NCBI GenBank assembly: GCA_027257055.1
Contig: JAPVLO010000122.1
Location: 1 to 64,000 of the forward strand
DNA: 64,000 nt
Source: Cephalopachus bancanus
Taxonomy: Eukaryota; Chordata; Mammalia; Primates; Tarsiidae
Direction: 5' to 3'
The notes below the pieces were generated by a model, which searched no databases, was not told where the DNA came from, and saw only the letters and a program-made list of their open reading frames with translations. The position numbers and the translations under genes were made by a program. Within the stretch, counting starts at the first letter, position 1; each line of letters opens with the position of its first letter. This document shows positions 22,499 through 33,388 of this stretch, in pieces.

Positions 22499-22799
22499 GG
22501 CTGGCCCCGGTGGCTCACACCTATGATCCCAGCACTTTGGGAGGTTGAGGTGAGAGGATTACATGAACCTGGGGACTTGAGGCCAGCCTGGGCAGCTTGG
22601 TGAGACCTCATCTCTACAATAAATAAAAAAATTTAGCTGGGCATGATGATGCGTGCCTATAGTTCCAGCTACTTGGAAGACTGAGACTAAAAGATCACCT
22701 GAGCTCAGCAGGTCAAAGCTGCAGTGACCATGAGCGTGCCACTGCACTCCAGCCTGGATGACAGAGTGAGACTCCAATTCCCAAAAAATAAAAAAAAAA
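22499..22799 (+). mobile_element. Alu dimer
   Basis: Starts ggctggccccggtggctcac; the tail is interrupted by CC and T. Confidence 0.92.
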
Positions 22800-22817
22800 T
22801 TGAAAGATGGCAACCCA

Positions 22818-23109
22818 GCCAGGCATGGTGGTTCAAGCTTGTAATCCCAGCACTTTGGGAGGCCAAAGTGAGGGGATTGCCTGAGCCCACAGGTTCAAGA
22901 ACATCCTGGACAACTTGGCGAGACCTCATCACTACAATAAATCAAAAACTTAGCCGGGCGTGGTAGTGTGCCTGTAGTTCCAGCTACTTGGAAGACTGAG
23001 GCAAAAGGATAGCCTGAGCCCAGCAGGTCGACACTGGAGTGGCTGTGAGCTTACCACTGCTCTCCAGCCTGGAGCGAGACTCCAATTCAAAAAAGAAAAG
23101 AAAAGAAAG
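22818..23109 (+). mobile_element. Alu dimer
   Basis: gaaagatggcaacc before and after is the target duplication; AAAAG tail. Right arm lacks part of the final CTGGGCGACAGAG block. Confidence 0.94.
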
Positions 23110-23272
23110 GAAAGATGGCAACCTTCAACCTAGAATTTTTATACCTGGTCAAGCTTTAGAGTAAGCCAAAAGCATTTGTAGATGCACAAAATCTAAACAA
23201 ATGTGCTTCCCTTTTTAGAAAGCTAATATATGTCCAGCGAAACAAGCAAATGGGTCAAGAAAAAGAAAAACC

Positions 23273-23564
23273 GCCGGGCTCGGTGGCTCAGCCTGTAATC
23301 CAGCGCCTTGGGAAGCTGAGGTGAGTGGATTGCCTGAGCCTGAGGGTTCGAGACCCGCCTGGGCAACTTGGTGAGACCTCATCTCTACAATAAATAAAAA
23401 AATTAGCCGGGCATGGTAGCGCGTGCCTGTAATTCCAGCTACTTGGAAGGCTGAAGTGGAAGGATCGCCGGAGCCCAGCAGGTCGAGGCTGCGGTGGCCG
23501 GGAGTGGCCACTGCACTCCAGTCTGGACGACAGGGTGAGACTCCGACCCAAAAAAAAAAAAAAA
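23273..23564 (+). mobile_element. Alu dimer, derived type
   Basis: gaaaaagaaaaaccg is repeated on both sides. Right arm reads gtggccgggagtggccac, one change from a perfect hairpin. Confidence 0.95.
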
Positions 23565-23579
23565 AGAAAAAGAAAAACC

Positions 23580-23989
23580 GTGCATCTCCCAAAACAGGTT
23601 ATCTAATTTAGGAATGACCCTAAGAATGGTTACAGGATGACTGCTGACCACAAGAACAACAAGTTCAGGTTGAACCCCAGAGAGCTCTGGGAGAAAAATT
23701 CTCAGAAAAACGAACCAAGCTAGATTATTCCGCATGCTCAGCATTTGGAAAACTACTGCGAAAAATTTGACAAATCCCAAGAAAAAATTAAGAATAAGTG
23801 CTAGTAAGTATACAAGTGAAACAAATGTTGCAATCATCAACTCCAAGAAAAACAAAGGTGATAAATATAAAAGAAAGGAAATTACATCATAACACATTAC
23901 TTGGCTCAGAAATGAACGACATTTCTACAGTATGGTAATATTGTCTATGACTATCAATTGAAACAAAAATTGTGATACAATTCTATTAT
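23580..23989. other. Unassigned non-Alu sequence
   Basis: About 400 bases between an Alu and the MLT1-like LTR. No recognised feature. Confidence 0.45.
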
Positions 23990-24846
23990 GTTGATGGCAT
24001 GTTATTGCTTACACAACTTTCCTTCCCTCACTCCCCTATCTTTCTCCACCTAGATTTTATTCAGATATCTACCATTTTCTGCCTGTCAATGTGCTTTAGA
24101 GGAGACTGATCCCAACCTCAACCCAAAGGAGTAAATTCAACTAGTCCAAATCATGACAATCCCATTCCTTTTACTCGTGGTAGTTTTAGAATAAGGCAAA
24201 TGACCCAAATCTTTTGAAGACTTCTTAAACAAAAATGCGAGGAGGGGTCAGTCTCCTCTTCTCCCTCTGGGATCCTGTCAAATATGGAAAAGATAATTAA
24301 ATTTGCTGTCACCACCTAGCAACCATGATGTCATTTGACCAGAAGACAAAGTCCAATCCCCTAAGGATAGGCTCAGTCCCTGGGTCTTGATGATGCCACT
24401 GAATTATCCAACCTTAAGAGGAAATCTCATCAGACTAATGTTTTTTTTGTTTTGTTTGTTTTGGGGGGGGGGTTTGAGTTAGAATCTCACTCTGTCGCCC
24501 AGACTAGAGTGCAGTGGCCACTCCCGGCCACCGCAGACTCAACCTGCTGGGCTCCGGCGATCCTTCCACATCAGCCTTCCAAGTAGCTGGAACTACAGGC
24601 GTGCGCTACCACGCCCTGCTAATTTTTGATTTATTGTAGAGATGAGGTCTTGCCAAGTTGGCCAGGCAGGCCTTGAACCCGCGGGCTCAGGCAATCCACT
24701 CACCTCAGCCTCCCAAAGCGCGGGATTACAGGCTGAGCCACCGAGCCCGGCAGACTAATGTTAAATGGAGATAATAAAATTTTTTAAGCCAGTATAGTCA
24801 GAGTTTTTGATAATCCTCGCTTGAATGGATTCTAATATCCTAATTA
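23990..24846 (+). mobile_element. MLT1-like MaLR LTR, split by an Alu
   Basis: Recognisable blocks include gtgctttagaggagactga, ctgggtcttgatgatgccac, ctgaattatccaacctta, a polyadenylation signal in gagataataaaattttttaa, then agccagtatagtcagag. These resemble the LTRs of mammalian MaLR elements from memory. The Alu at 24441-24750 splits it with cagactaatg on both sides. The 5' limit is approximate. Confidence 0.5.
24441..24750 (-). mobile_element. Alu dimer with G-run in tail
   Basis: cagactaatg on both sides. The tail is TTTTGTTTTG followed by ten G (24463-24472). Confidence 0.96.
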
Positions 24847-24850
24847 CTTT

Positions 24851-25148
24851 TTTTTTTTTTTTTTGAGTTGGAGTCTCACTCTGTCGCCCAGACTGGAGTG
24901 CAGTGGCCGGGAGCTCCCGGCCACCGCAGCCTCGACCTGCTGGGCTCCGGCCATCCTTCTGCCTCAGCCTTATAAGTAGCTGGAACTACAAGCGCGTGCT
25001 ACCACACCCGGCTAATTTTTTGTTTTTTTATTATAGAGATGAGGTCTCACCAAGTTGCCCAGGTGGGTCTCGAACCCATGGGCTCAGGCAATCCATTCAC
25101 CTCAGCCTCCCAAGGCGCGGGATTACAGGCTGAGCCACCGAGCCCGGC
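24851..25148 (-). mobile_element. Alu dimer, derived type
   Basis: tcctaattactt on both sides. Right arm contains the inverted motif ggccgggagctcccggcc, an 18-base perfect palindrome at about 24905-24922. Confidence 0.96.
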
Positions 25149-25160
25149 TCCTAATTACTT

Positions 25161-25661
25161 TTATTTCTTGGAAAGATGAGTGGGGGAAGGAAGGCACATA
25201 GCCAGGTAGGAATGCTAAATCTACATCTGTCATAACTGGAAATACATAGTACACTATCAAAAATTGTTAGATCAAGACAGACCAGTATAAATCCTACATT
25301 TAGACATATAGAGGTACACACGAAGAGAAACAGCTAGAATAATAGGAATTGGGTGCTTCTAAGGAGCAGACTAAGAGTTGCAGAGGGATGAAGTAATGCT
25401 ATTATACTGTTTCTAATTATGAGAGTGATCATTTGGTAAATATAAATAAGCAAGCAAACAAAAACACAGAAAGTAATTTTACAAGGTCAATGGAAATGGC
25501 TTCCCATGTAGGTATCAATATAACCTCTGACATCCTAAAATAACTATTGACATCCTCCTGAAAATAAACCTGCTAGACTTTAAGAAACTAATAGTCTCAT
25601 TGCAACCATATAGATCTTACAGTGCTTGGTGCCCATGGCTCAAACTATGGAGCAACCTAGA
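25161..25661. other. Unassigned non-Alu block, 0.5 kb
   Basis: AT-rich, with no recognised gene or repeat. Confidence 0.45.
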
Positions 25662-25830
25662 TTTTTTTTTTTTTTTTTTTTTTTTAGTTGGAGTCTCACT
25701 GTTGCTCAGGCTGGAGGGCAGTGGCATGCTAATGGCCACCACAGCCTTGACCTCCCGGGCTCAGGTGATCCTTCTGCCTCAGTCTTCCAAGTAGCTGGAA
25801 CTACAGGAATGTGCCAACACGCCCAGCTAA
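25662..25830 (-). mobile_element. Alu right monomer only
   Basis: Contains one arm (gttggagtctcactgttgct to acacgcccagctaa) and stops at the linker; aacctagat flanks both sides, so it inserted as a truncated right monomer. Confidence 0.93.
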
Positions 25831-25987
25831 AACCTAGATCTTTTTAACAGCAGAATGCAACCCTCAGATTGTTTCAGACACAATTAGAACAAGGTGATAG
25901 GAGCACAAGGTGACATGAGGAGGTCTAAGTTGAGGTCACATGATTTCCCAGGATGCTTTCTCCATGTTATTTGCTGTCAAATTTATT

Positions 25988-26271
25988 CTTTTTTTCTTTC
26001 TTTTCTTTTTTTTTTCTTTTCTTTCTTTCTTTTTTTTTTTTTTGAGTAGGAGTCTCACTCTGTCACCTCCAGGTGATCCTTCCGCCTCAGCTTCCCAATT
26101 AACTGGAACTACAGGTGCACACCACCATGCCTGACTAATTTTTTTATTTATTGTAGAGACGAGGTTTCACCAAGTTGCTCAGGCTGGTCTCAAACCCTTG
26201 GGCTCAGGCAATTCTTTCTCCTCCACCTCCCAAAGTGCTTGTATTACAGACATGAGTCATTGTGCCCGGCC
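25988..26271 (-). mobile_element. Alu with internal deletion
   Basis: (TTTC/T)n tail. The right arm is shortened: ctctgtcacc joins tccaggtgatcc. Confidence 0.93.
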
Positions 26272-26365
26272 TATTATCTTTTTAAGTACAATAACTTGCT
26301 TAAAAATATACTTCTTGAAGGAATATTTTTCTAGGATAATTTAACAAATTTTCCATTTAGATATT

Positions 26366-26672
26366 TTCTTTCTTTCTTTCTTTCTTACTTTTTTTGAGTA
26401 GGAGTCTCACTCTGTCGCCCAGGCGGGAGTGCGGTGGCACACTCACAGCTACCGCAGACTCGACCTGCAGGGCTTAGTCGACCCTTCCGCCTCAGCCTTC
26501 CAAATAGCTGGAACTACAGGCGCACAATACTACACTGGCTAATTTTTTGATTTATTGCTGAGGCAAGGTCTTGCCAAGTTGTCCACTCTGGTCTCGAACT
26601 CCTGGACTCAGGCAATCCTCTTGCCTCTGACTCCCAAAGTGCTGGGATTACAGGATTACACCACACCCAGCC
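26366..26672 (-). mobile_element. Alu dimer
   Basis: (TTTC)n tail. The left end has a small duplication (gggattacaggattacacca). Confidence 0.92.
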
Positions 26673-26725
26673 TGAATAATTTGTTATGGAGTAAGAAAAT
26701 GTCAATTCATTAAGATCTTTCTAAA

Positions 26726-27020
26726 CCGGGCTCGGTGGCTCAGCCTGTAATCCTGCAGCTTTGGGAGGCTGAGGTGAGTGGATTGCCTGAGCCCGCAGGT
26801 TCGAGACCCACCCGGGCAATTTGGCAAGACCTCATCTCTACAATAAATCAAAATGAGTCGGGCGTGGTAGCGCACCCCTGTAGTTCCAGCTACGTGGAAG
26901 GCTGAGGCAGAAGTATCACCAGAGCCCAGTGGGTCAAGGCTGCGGTGGCCGGGAACGGCCACTCCACTCCAGCCTGGGTGACAGAGTGAGACTCCAACTC
27001 AAAAAAGAAAAAAAAAAAAA
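26726..27020 (+). mobile_element. Alu dimer, derived type
   Basis: aagatctttcta on both sides is the target duplication. Confidence 0.95.
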
Positions 27021-27281
27021 GATCTTTCTAGCTACCTCCACTTAGAGTAATTTTGAAATAGACATTAAAAGGACAGCAGTATTTAATAAGATTACTAATT
27101 TTGCCAAAGGAATGCTTTTGCCTACTTTGATTAATGTATAAGGTACTTTACTTTGAGATTATAATATAATCACTTAAATAATATTTACACTGTAATTTCT
27201 ATATAAATGCATAGTCTATTTTTAAACTTCTATTGACATTTGCTGTAAAAATCATATAATTGTTTAACATTTTTAAATTAG

Positions 27282-27544
27282 GCCCAGGCTGGAGTGCAGT
27301 GGCATGCTCACGGCCACTGCAGCTTCGACCTGCTGGCCCAGGATATCCTTCAGCTTCAGCCTGCCATGTAGCTGGAACTACAGGCGTGAGCTACCACACC
27401 CGGCTTATTTCTATTTTTATTTTTAATGTAAAGTTGAGGTCTTACCAAGTTGCCCAGGCTGATCTCAAACCCCCAGGCTCAGTCAATTCTCTCGCCTTGA
27501 CCTCCCAAAGTGCTGGGATTACAGGCTGAGCCACGATACCTGAT
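27282..27544 (-). mobile_element. Alu lacking its 3' end
   Basis: Antisense copy that begins at gcccaggctggagtgcag, without tail or the last 25 or so bases. Confidence 0.9.
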
Positions 27545-27790
27545 GTACTCTTACGCTTCTATCCCAGGGTTTCCCCATCCATCTCTTCTTTTCTCTTACC
27601 TTAGCTTCTTCCTACTTTACGCCTGGATTGTTGTAATTACCTCTAGTATTCTGCTTACAGTCACTCCCATTTCTAATCATTCCACATGAGACATCAAATA
27701 ACCTTCCTAAAACAGTTGCTTCTTGTCACTTCTTTGTTTGAAATCCTTCAGCGCCTCCCCACGGTCAATTGAATTCTAATAAAATGTTAT
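27545..27790 (-). mobile_element. Possible old LINE relic (L2-type)
   Basis: acgcctggattgttgtaattacc followed by the run of cttcctaaaacagttgcttc and gaaatccttcagcgcctccc recalls a mammal-wide LINE segment often seen as cctggattattgcaa. Family and strand are uncertain. Confidence 0.35.
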
Positions 27791-28148
27791 TTTTGGTGGT
27801 TGGAGTACGGCACTGGGTTGGGGCCACCATCGCAGCTGAGCACAAGACCAAGTTGTCCAAGAACCTGGGCAACTTGGCGAGACCTCATCTCTACAATAAA
27901 ATAAAAAATCAGCGGGCGTGGTAACGCACGCCTGTAGTTCCAGCTACTTGGAAGGCTGAGGTGGCAGGATCGCCGGAGCCCAGCAGGTCGAGGCTGCCGT
28001 GGCCGGGAGCGGCCACTGCACTCCAGTCTGGGCGACCGAGTGAGACTCCAACTCAAAAAAACAAAAAAAAAAACCGTGGGCTCAGGTAATCCTCTCACCT
28101 GGGCCTACCAAAGGGCTGGGATTATAGGCCTGAGCCATGTGCCAGGCC
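27791..28148 (-). mobile_element. Rearranged Alu split by a truncated Alu
   Basis: 27791-27867 is a scrambled right arm (gttggagtacggcactgg, ggccaccatcgcagct). 28074-28148 is a left arm (ccgtgggctcaggtaatcct to atgtgccaggcc). They join as one antisense Alu when the inserted plus-strand Alu is removed. Confidence 0.65.
27868..28073 (+). mobile_element. 5'-truncated Alu
   Basis: Begins at cctgggcaacttggcgagac, so about 80 bases of the left arm are absent. Well preserved right arm with the perfect GTGGCCGGGAGCGGCCAC hairpin. Inserted in an older antisense Alu. Confidence 0.9.
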
Positions 28149-29887
28149 TGATCCCTGGTTCTAACACCTCTGCAGAGTAAAGGATGGATAAATGGATGAA
28201 TGAGTCAAAGGAAACATAAATGAACACACTAAGTAGCATCTGGCAAAATCTGCATCCTCCACATGTTTTTAGTTGGCCAGGGAGCTCAGCAGCTAAATTC
28301 TCATAGCAGTCCACTCCCCTTCTCTGTTCTTTTCTTGTGTTGGGTCATGCCAAAAACAAAAAACAACAAACCTCTGGTCAAAGCTTGAGTGGAGAAAAGA
28401 GATATTCCTTTTAATAAAGACTTACCATTTTCCCTGTCAGAATACAAAATGAATATGGTAGTCAAGCTTTTTAAAAAAAATCATCTCTGTACCTCTGTGT
28501 CTGAAACTGGGAAAGTAAAAATCAAGAGAGATCCATGCATGCTTTTACTTTGATGTGCCCCTTGGTGACCCACGCTGAGGCAACACATGGCTGTGGATTT
28601 CCATTGTTAGAGTAAATGTGACCTTTCTTACACAAGGAGATTGCGGTTTTGATCAATTGAAAGGACTCGGTGGGCAGCCAGGGATCAGCATAAAGGGTAA
28701 AAGGTGAGCAATAAATATGCCAGTGCATTAACACAATTAGGTTTATAAAAAAGGCACTGAAGCAAAATGGAACATGGGGGGCTGACAAAAGCAACTGACG
28801 GGTTCTGTGTTTTAGAGATAGATTTATGGTTAATTAACTGTCCAGAACCATTCTAACTTCTGTACATAAGAAAACATGAGCTGAGACAAAGAGTGATTGA
28901 TTTTAGTGGGAAAGTCCTGTATTATGAAATGAGACAGAAAGGAAGGACAGCGTAAGGCAATTTGGAAGTACTGAGTCTGCACAGCTTAGATGTGGAATCA
29001 GGATTTTGCAAGAAACTGGGTTTTGTTGTTTTTGCTATTGTTCTTGTTGCTTTGTGCTGTTGTAAAGTATCTTGTAGTAAGGCAATAGTCATATCTGTCA
29101 TGAAGGAGTTGCTGGACCATAAGATTTACCAGAACCTTTTGAAGTTACTAGCATTGAAATCCAAAGAAAGAAGGTATTAATCAACTTTCATTGAATAGAG
29201 ATTATCACAGTATCATTAGAAGAGAAAAAAGAGGAGCTTTTGGCTTTAACAGTAATTACTTTTTCATATTTAGAGTTTCACCAGGATTTCAGAGGCTAAA
29301 AACAGGCACTAACACATTTTGAAAATGTAAGTACTTTCTGTTTAATTCTTCTGTGTCCTGAAATAAATCATTTCTGCCAACAGCTTCATGTGCATCCACT
29401 TTCCTAGATTGGAAACCCAGTCAAACCAAGAGTTTGAACACGACCGATAAATATCGGTCCAATACTAAACATCTCCATTCAAAACAAGGCTTAAGCACAG
29501 ATCATAGCAATGGGATTCATCACCTGTGTTGTTCCCTCTCCTTCATGCCCCTTGAAGATCAGTTGCACTAACTGTACTTCCCACTTCCTCCCAATGGAGG
29601 ACTTCTAAGGAGAGGTGAGGGGTGAGAGCATAGCCAGAGGAAAAGAGGGCGCCAAAGTCTCAAAAAAGAGAAGACCCAGCAAGGGAAGTTTGGGGGATCT
29701 GCAAAGAAGTGAAATGGATTGGATGAAGTTCAGGTTAGCAGCATGGAGTTAAGATGAAAGATAAACAAATAGCTTGCTGTCTTGAAAGTGAAAAACTGGA
29801 TACTAGATACTGTTGGCTAGCTGACATGAAGGTCTAAAAATATAAACTTGGCAGTGCCCTCTATATGAGGTTGGGGAGCAGCTGAGT
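28149..29887. other. Alu-free unassigned block, 1.7 kb
   Basis: No recognised repeat. Two reading frames without Alu sequence occur: minus 28522-28794 (91 codons) and plus 28962-29180 (73 codons, with a hydrophobic stretch of about 20 residues). Both open with TTG, so neither is supported as a gene. A segment at 29274-29326 is bounded by AG and GTAAGTA. Low repeat content fits unique, perhaps regulatory, sequence. Confidence 0.5.
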
Positions 29888-30336
29888 GGGTCTTTCCCAC
29901 CCGCTCCTCTGCCGTCTGGCGCTGCTCCACCTGCCCCACGCTTACTGCAAGCTCCAGGCTCCCGCCAAATTAGCGCTGCCCGGGTCTCCTTTCCTCCGCC
30001 AAGATTATCTACCGGAACCTCATCAGATGTGTTCTCCACATTTACAAGTTCCGGGATATCTCTGACGGGCTGTGCCTGGAGGTGGAGGGAAAGCTAGTCA
30101 GTAGGACAGAAGATAACAGTGATGACACGCTCACCGGTGGAATTACCTCCGCTGAAGGCCCCAAGGGCGAAGGTACGGAAAGCAGTCATCACCGGGGTTG
30201 ATATCGTCATGAACCATCACCTGCAGGAAACCAGCATCACAAAAGAAGCTTACTGGAAGTACATCAAAGATTACATGAAATCAACCAAAGGCAAACTTGA
30301 AGAGCAGAGACCGCAACGAAGAAATCCTCGTAGGAA

Positions 30337-30639
30337 GGCCGGTGGCAGTGGCTCACGCCTATAATCTTAGCACTTTGGGAGGCTGAGATGAGAGGATTGC
30401 CGTAGCCCATGGGTTCGAGACCAGCCTGGACAATTTGGTGGTTACCACACGCCACCCCCCGCCATCTCTACAATAAATCAAAAAATTAGCAGGGCGTGGT
30501 GGCGTGTGCCTGTAGTTCCAGTTACTTGGATGTCTGAGGCGGAAGGATTGCTTCAGCCTAGCAGGTTGAGGCTGTGGTGCCCTCCAGCCTGGGTGGCAGA
30601 GTGAGATTCCTACTCAAAAACAAAACAAAAACAAAAAAA
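30337..30639 (+). mobile_element. Alu dimer in TPT1 pseudogene
   Basis: cctcgtagg and ccttgtagg flank it. An unusual insert, ccacacgccaccccccgcca, replaces the cgagacct block. Confidence 0.93.
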
Positions 30640-30709
30640 TACCTTGTAGGTCAGGGACTGTAGAATGAATCAAGCACATTCTTGCTAATTTCAAAAACGA
30701 CCAGTTCTT

Positions 30710-30988
30710 TTTTCTTTTTTTTTTTTTTTTGAATTGGACTCTCACTCTGTCTGCCCAGGCTGGAGTGCAGTGGCACACTCATGGCCACTGCAGCCTCGAC
30801 CTGATCCTTCTGCCTCAGCCTTCCAAGTATCTGGAACTACAGGCATATGCCACCACACCCAACTAATTTTTTGATTTATTGTAGAGATGAGGTTGCCCAA
30901 GCTGGTCTCGAACCCGTGAGCTCAGGCAATCCTCTCACCTAGGCTTCCAAAGTGCTGGAATTATAGGCATGAGCCACCATGCCCAGCC
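30710..30988 (-). mobile_element. Alu dimer in TPT1 pseudogene
   Basis: gaccagttcttt occurs on both sides, a duplicated piece of the pseudogene itself. Confidence 0.96.
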
Positions 30989-31453
30989 TAAAAAATGACC
31001 AGTTCTTTATTGGTGAAAACATGAATCCAGATGGCATGATTGCTGTATCATGACCCCATACATAATTTGCTTTAAGGATGATTTAGAGATGGGAAAATGT
31101 TAACACAATTGGCAATTACTTTGGATCTATCACCTGTCATAACTGGCTGCCACTCATCATTCACACAGCACCAGGATTTGACAAGTGAGACTGATGTCAT
31201 GTGGAGCTTCATTTATTTTGACCTTGATTTATTTGGCGTGGAGGCATTGTTTTTAAGAAAAATGTGTCATGTAGGTTGTCTAAAAATAAAACACATTTAT
31301 ACTCATTTGAGAGAATGCCTTTTAGTTTAATGCATATTTAAACTAAATCCATCCTATAGTGTTCCTGGAGAAACTGAGCCTGATTGTAGGCCACTGGCAA
31401 GTCTAAGACTGCAATGGAAACTGTTTCTAGGACTGGAATATAAAAAACAAGAA

Positions 31454-31706
31454 TTTTTTTTTTTTTTTTTTAGTTGGAGTCTCACTCTGTCACCCAGACT
31501 GGAGTGCAGTGGCTGCTCCCGGCCACCACAGACTCGACCTGCTGGGCTCCTGCGATCCTTCCACCTCAGCCTTCCAAGTAGCTGGAACTACAAGCGCACG
31601 CTACCACACCCGGCTAATTTTTTATTTATTGTAGGGATGAGGTCTCACCAAGTTGCGCAGGCGGGTCTTGAACCCGCGGGCTCAGGCAATCCACTCACCT
31701 CAGCCT
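31454..31706 (-). mobile_element. Alu truncated at its 5' end
   Basis: Stops at cactcacctcagcct; aagaatttt flanks both sides. A 5'-truncated insertion of the derived type. Confidence 0.94.
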
Positions 31707-32431
31707 AAGAATTTTAATTCTGGGTTGCAGTAAAGGGAAAGACGATGCTCATAGCTGTGCTCGCATTTGAGGTGGAGCCTTATATATTTCATCACCTACA
31801 AAGGAAGTGGTTAACTTTGGAAGAGATTACCTTGAAAATAAAAAAAGACTAATTCAGTTAGAAAAAGAAAATATAAAGTGATTTCAGCACAGAGTTGGTT
31901 AGCCCTTAGAAAATAAACTGGTGATAACTCAGAGCAAGTTTTTCAAAGTAACCTAGTTTTCTTGTCGGGTGTTTAGTAGATAAGGGAAAGGTCACTGTGC
32001 AAATTTATGGATTTCAGAAAGTCGTGTAGCAAAGTCTTTCGTGATAGTCTGGTTGGCAAAATGGAGACAACTAGGCAATACAGACAAGATAGTACAGAGA
32101 AGACCAGCAACATTAGGAGAACAGAGAAGGTGACTGACTTGTTCACTTCCCTGTCTCCTCCATGCCTCACAAAGTATGACCTGGTGTTGATTTAGTATAG
32201 TTAGGTGCAGTCACTGATGCTTGAGGAGTCGTGCACAAAGCATACTGTTTCCTGGATCGATGTCAATAGATTTGGTTTTATTTGCCTCTAAATCTCCAAA
32301 GCATAGTCACTTAATAAAATGTGATGAATGAATGAATACACCTATAAGTCTTTTGCAACATTCTTACAAGTTTCTTTTCTCAGTCTTAACTTAGTCAACA
32401 TTTTAATTGATTACTTGATTAAAGATTTATT
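31707..32431. other. Alu-free unassigned block, 0.7 kb
   Basis: No recognised gene. The first part may continue the TPT1 3' UTR copy (unverified). Several in-phase stops in all frames. Confidence 0.4.
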
Positions 32432-32704
32432 TTCTTTTATTATTTTATTTTTCAGTGGAGGGTCTCACTCTGTTGGCCAGAGTGGAGTGCAATGTCTCAC
32501 TGCAGCCTCAACCTCCAGGGTTTGGGTGACCTTCCCACCTCAGCCTCCCAAGTCGCTGGGACTGCAAGCATGAACTACCAGCCTTGTCTAATTTTTTAAA
32601 ATTTTTTGTAGAGACAAGGTCTTGCTACATTGCCCAGGTTAGTCTTGAACTCCTGGACTCAAGCAATCCTCTGGCCTCAGCCTCCCAAATTTCTGGGCTA
32701 GGCC
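32432..32704 (-). mobile_element. Older AluJ-like dimer
   Basis: Diverged antisense copy (gtggagggtctcactctgtt). Small deletions in the right arm (gtgcaatgtctcactgcag); aagatttattt and aagatacattta flank it. Confidence 0.88.
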
Positions 32705-32717
32705 TGAAGATACATTT

Positions 32718-33017
32718 ATTTATTTATAATTTATTTTTGAGTCAGAATCTCGCTCTATTGCCCAGGCTGGAGTGCAGTGACATGATCATGGCTACTGCAG
32801 CCTCGACCTACTGGGCTCAGGTGATCCTTCTGCCTCAGACTTCCAAATATCTGGAACTACAGGCATGTACCAGTACTCCCAACTAATTTTTTTGATTTAT
32901 TGTAGAGACAAGGTCTTGCCAAGTTGCCCAGGCTGGTCTCAAACCCCTGGGCTCAGGCAATTCTCTCACTTCTGCCTCCTACAGTTGGGACTACAGGCAT
33001 GAGCCACTGCACCCAGT
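32718..33017 (-). mobile_element. Alu dimer
   Basis: tgaagatacattta before and tgaagatatatttta after form the duplication; it landed beside the preceding older Alu. Confidence 0.93.
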
Positions 33018-33085
33018 GTGAAGATATATTTTAAAAATAAGTTATCAGCTATTGCAGTTGCAGACTTATTGAAACAATGTGTTTA

Positions 33086-33388
33086 TTTTTTTATTTTTTT
33101 TTATTTTTTTGAGTTGGAGTCTCACTCTGTCGTCCAGACTAGAGTGCAGTGGCCACTCCCGGCCACCGCAGCCTCGACCTGCTGGGCTCTGGCGATCCTT
33201 CCGCCTCAGCCTTCCGAGTAGCTGGAACTACAGGCGTGCGCTACCATGCCTGGCTAATTTTTTGATTTATTGTAGAGATGAGGGCTCGCCAAGTTGCCCA
33301 GGTGGGTCTCGAACTCACGGGCTCAGGCAATCCACTCACCTTGGCCTCCCAAAGGTGTGGGATTACAGGCTGAGCCACCGAGCCCAGC
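33086..33388 (-). mobile_element. Alu dimer, derived type
   Basis: Perfect 17-base duplication ttgaaacaatgtgttta on both sides. Young-looking. Confidence 0.97.

Larger units (their letters stand above)
29888..31300 (+). pseudogene. TPT1P: TPT1 (TCTP) processed pseudogene, split by two Alus
   Basis: Intronless copy of the mRNA for translationally controlled tumour protein, a small cytosolic calcium- and tubulin-associated protein. The 5' UTR-like part is about 29888-30000. The coding part begins at 30001, where the start ATG is AAG, and continues IIYRNLIR. Recognisable stretches are [54 protein letters not shown], and ENMNPDGM near 31025. Frame is lost by a deletion after CTCATCAG (the CHDE part), a 2-base loss near 30182, and a deletion before the final DPIHNL-like stretch. 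Alus sit at 30337-30639 and 30710-30988. The 3' UTR match (gtcatgtaggttgtctaaaaataaaa) reaches about 31300 and may run on to 31450, which would fit the longer TPT1 mRNA. No intron is seen and no tail is visible. It is not expected to make protein. Confidence 0.92.

Noticed and set aside
23439..23897. 152-codon minus-strand frame with hydrophobic stretches
   Set aside because: Its C-terminal part is Alu, the hydrophobic part comes from AT-rich DNA, and there is no conserved domain.
28962..29180. Small membrane-protein-like frame
   Set aside because: Opens with TTG, has no upstream signals, and cysteine-rich hydrophobic stretches arise easily by chance.
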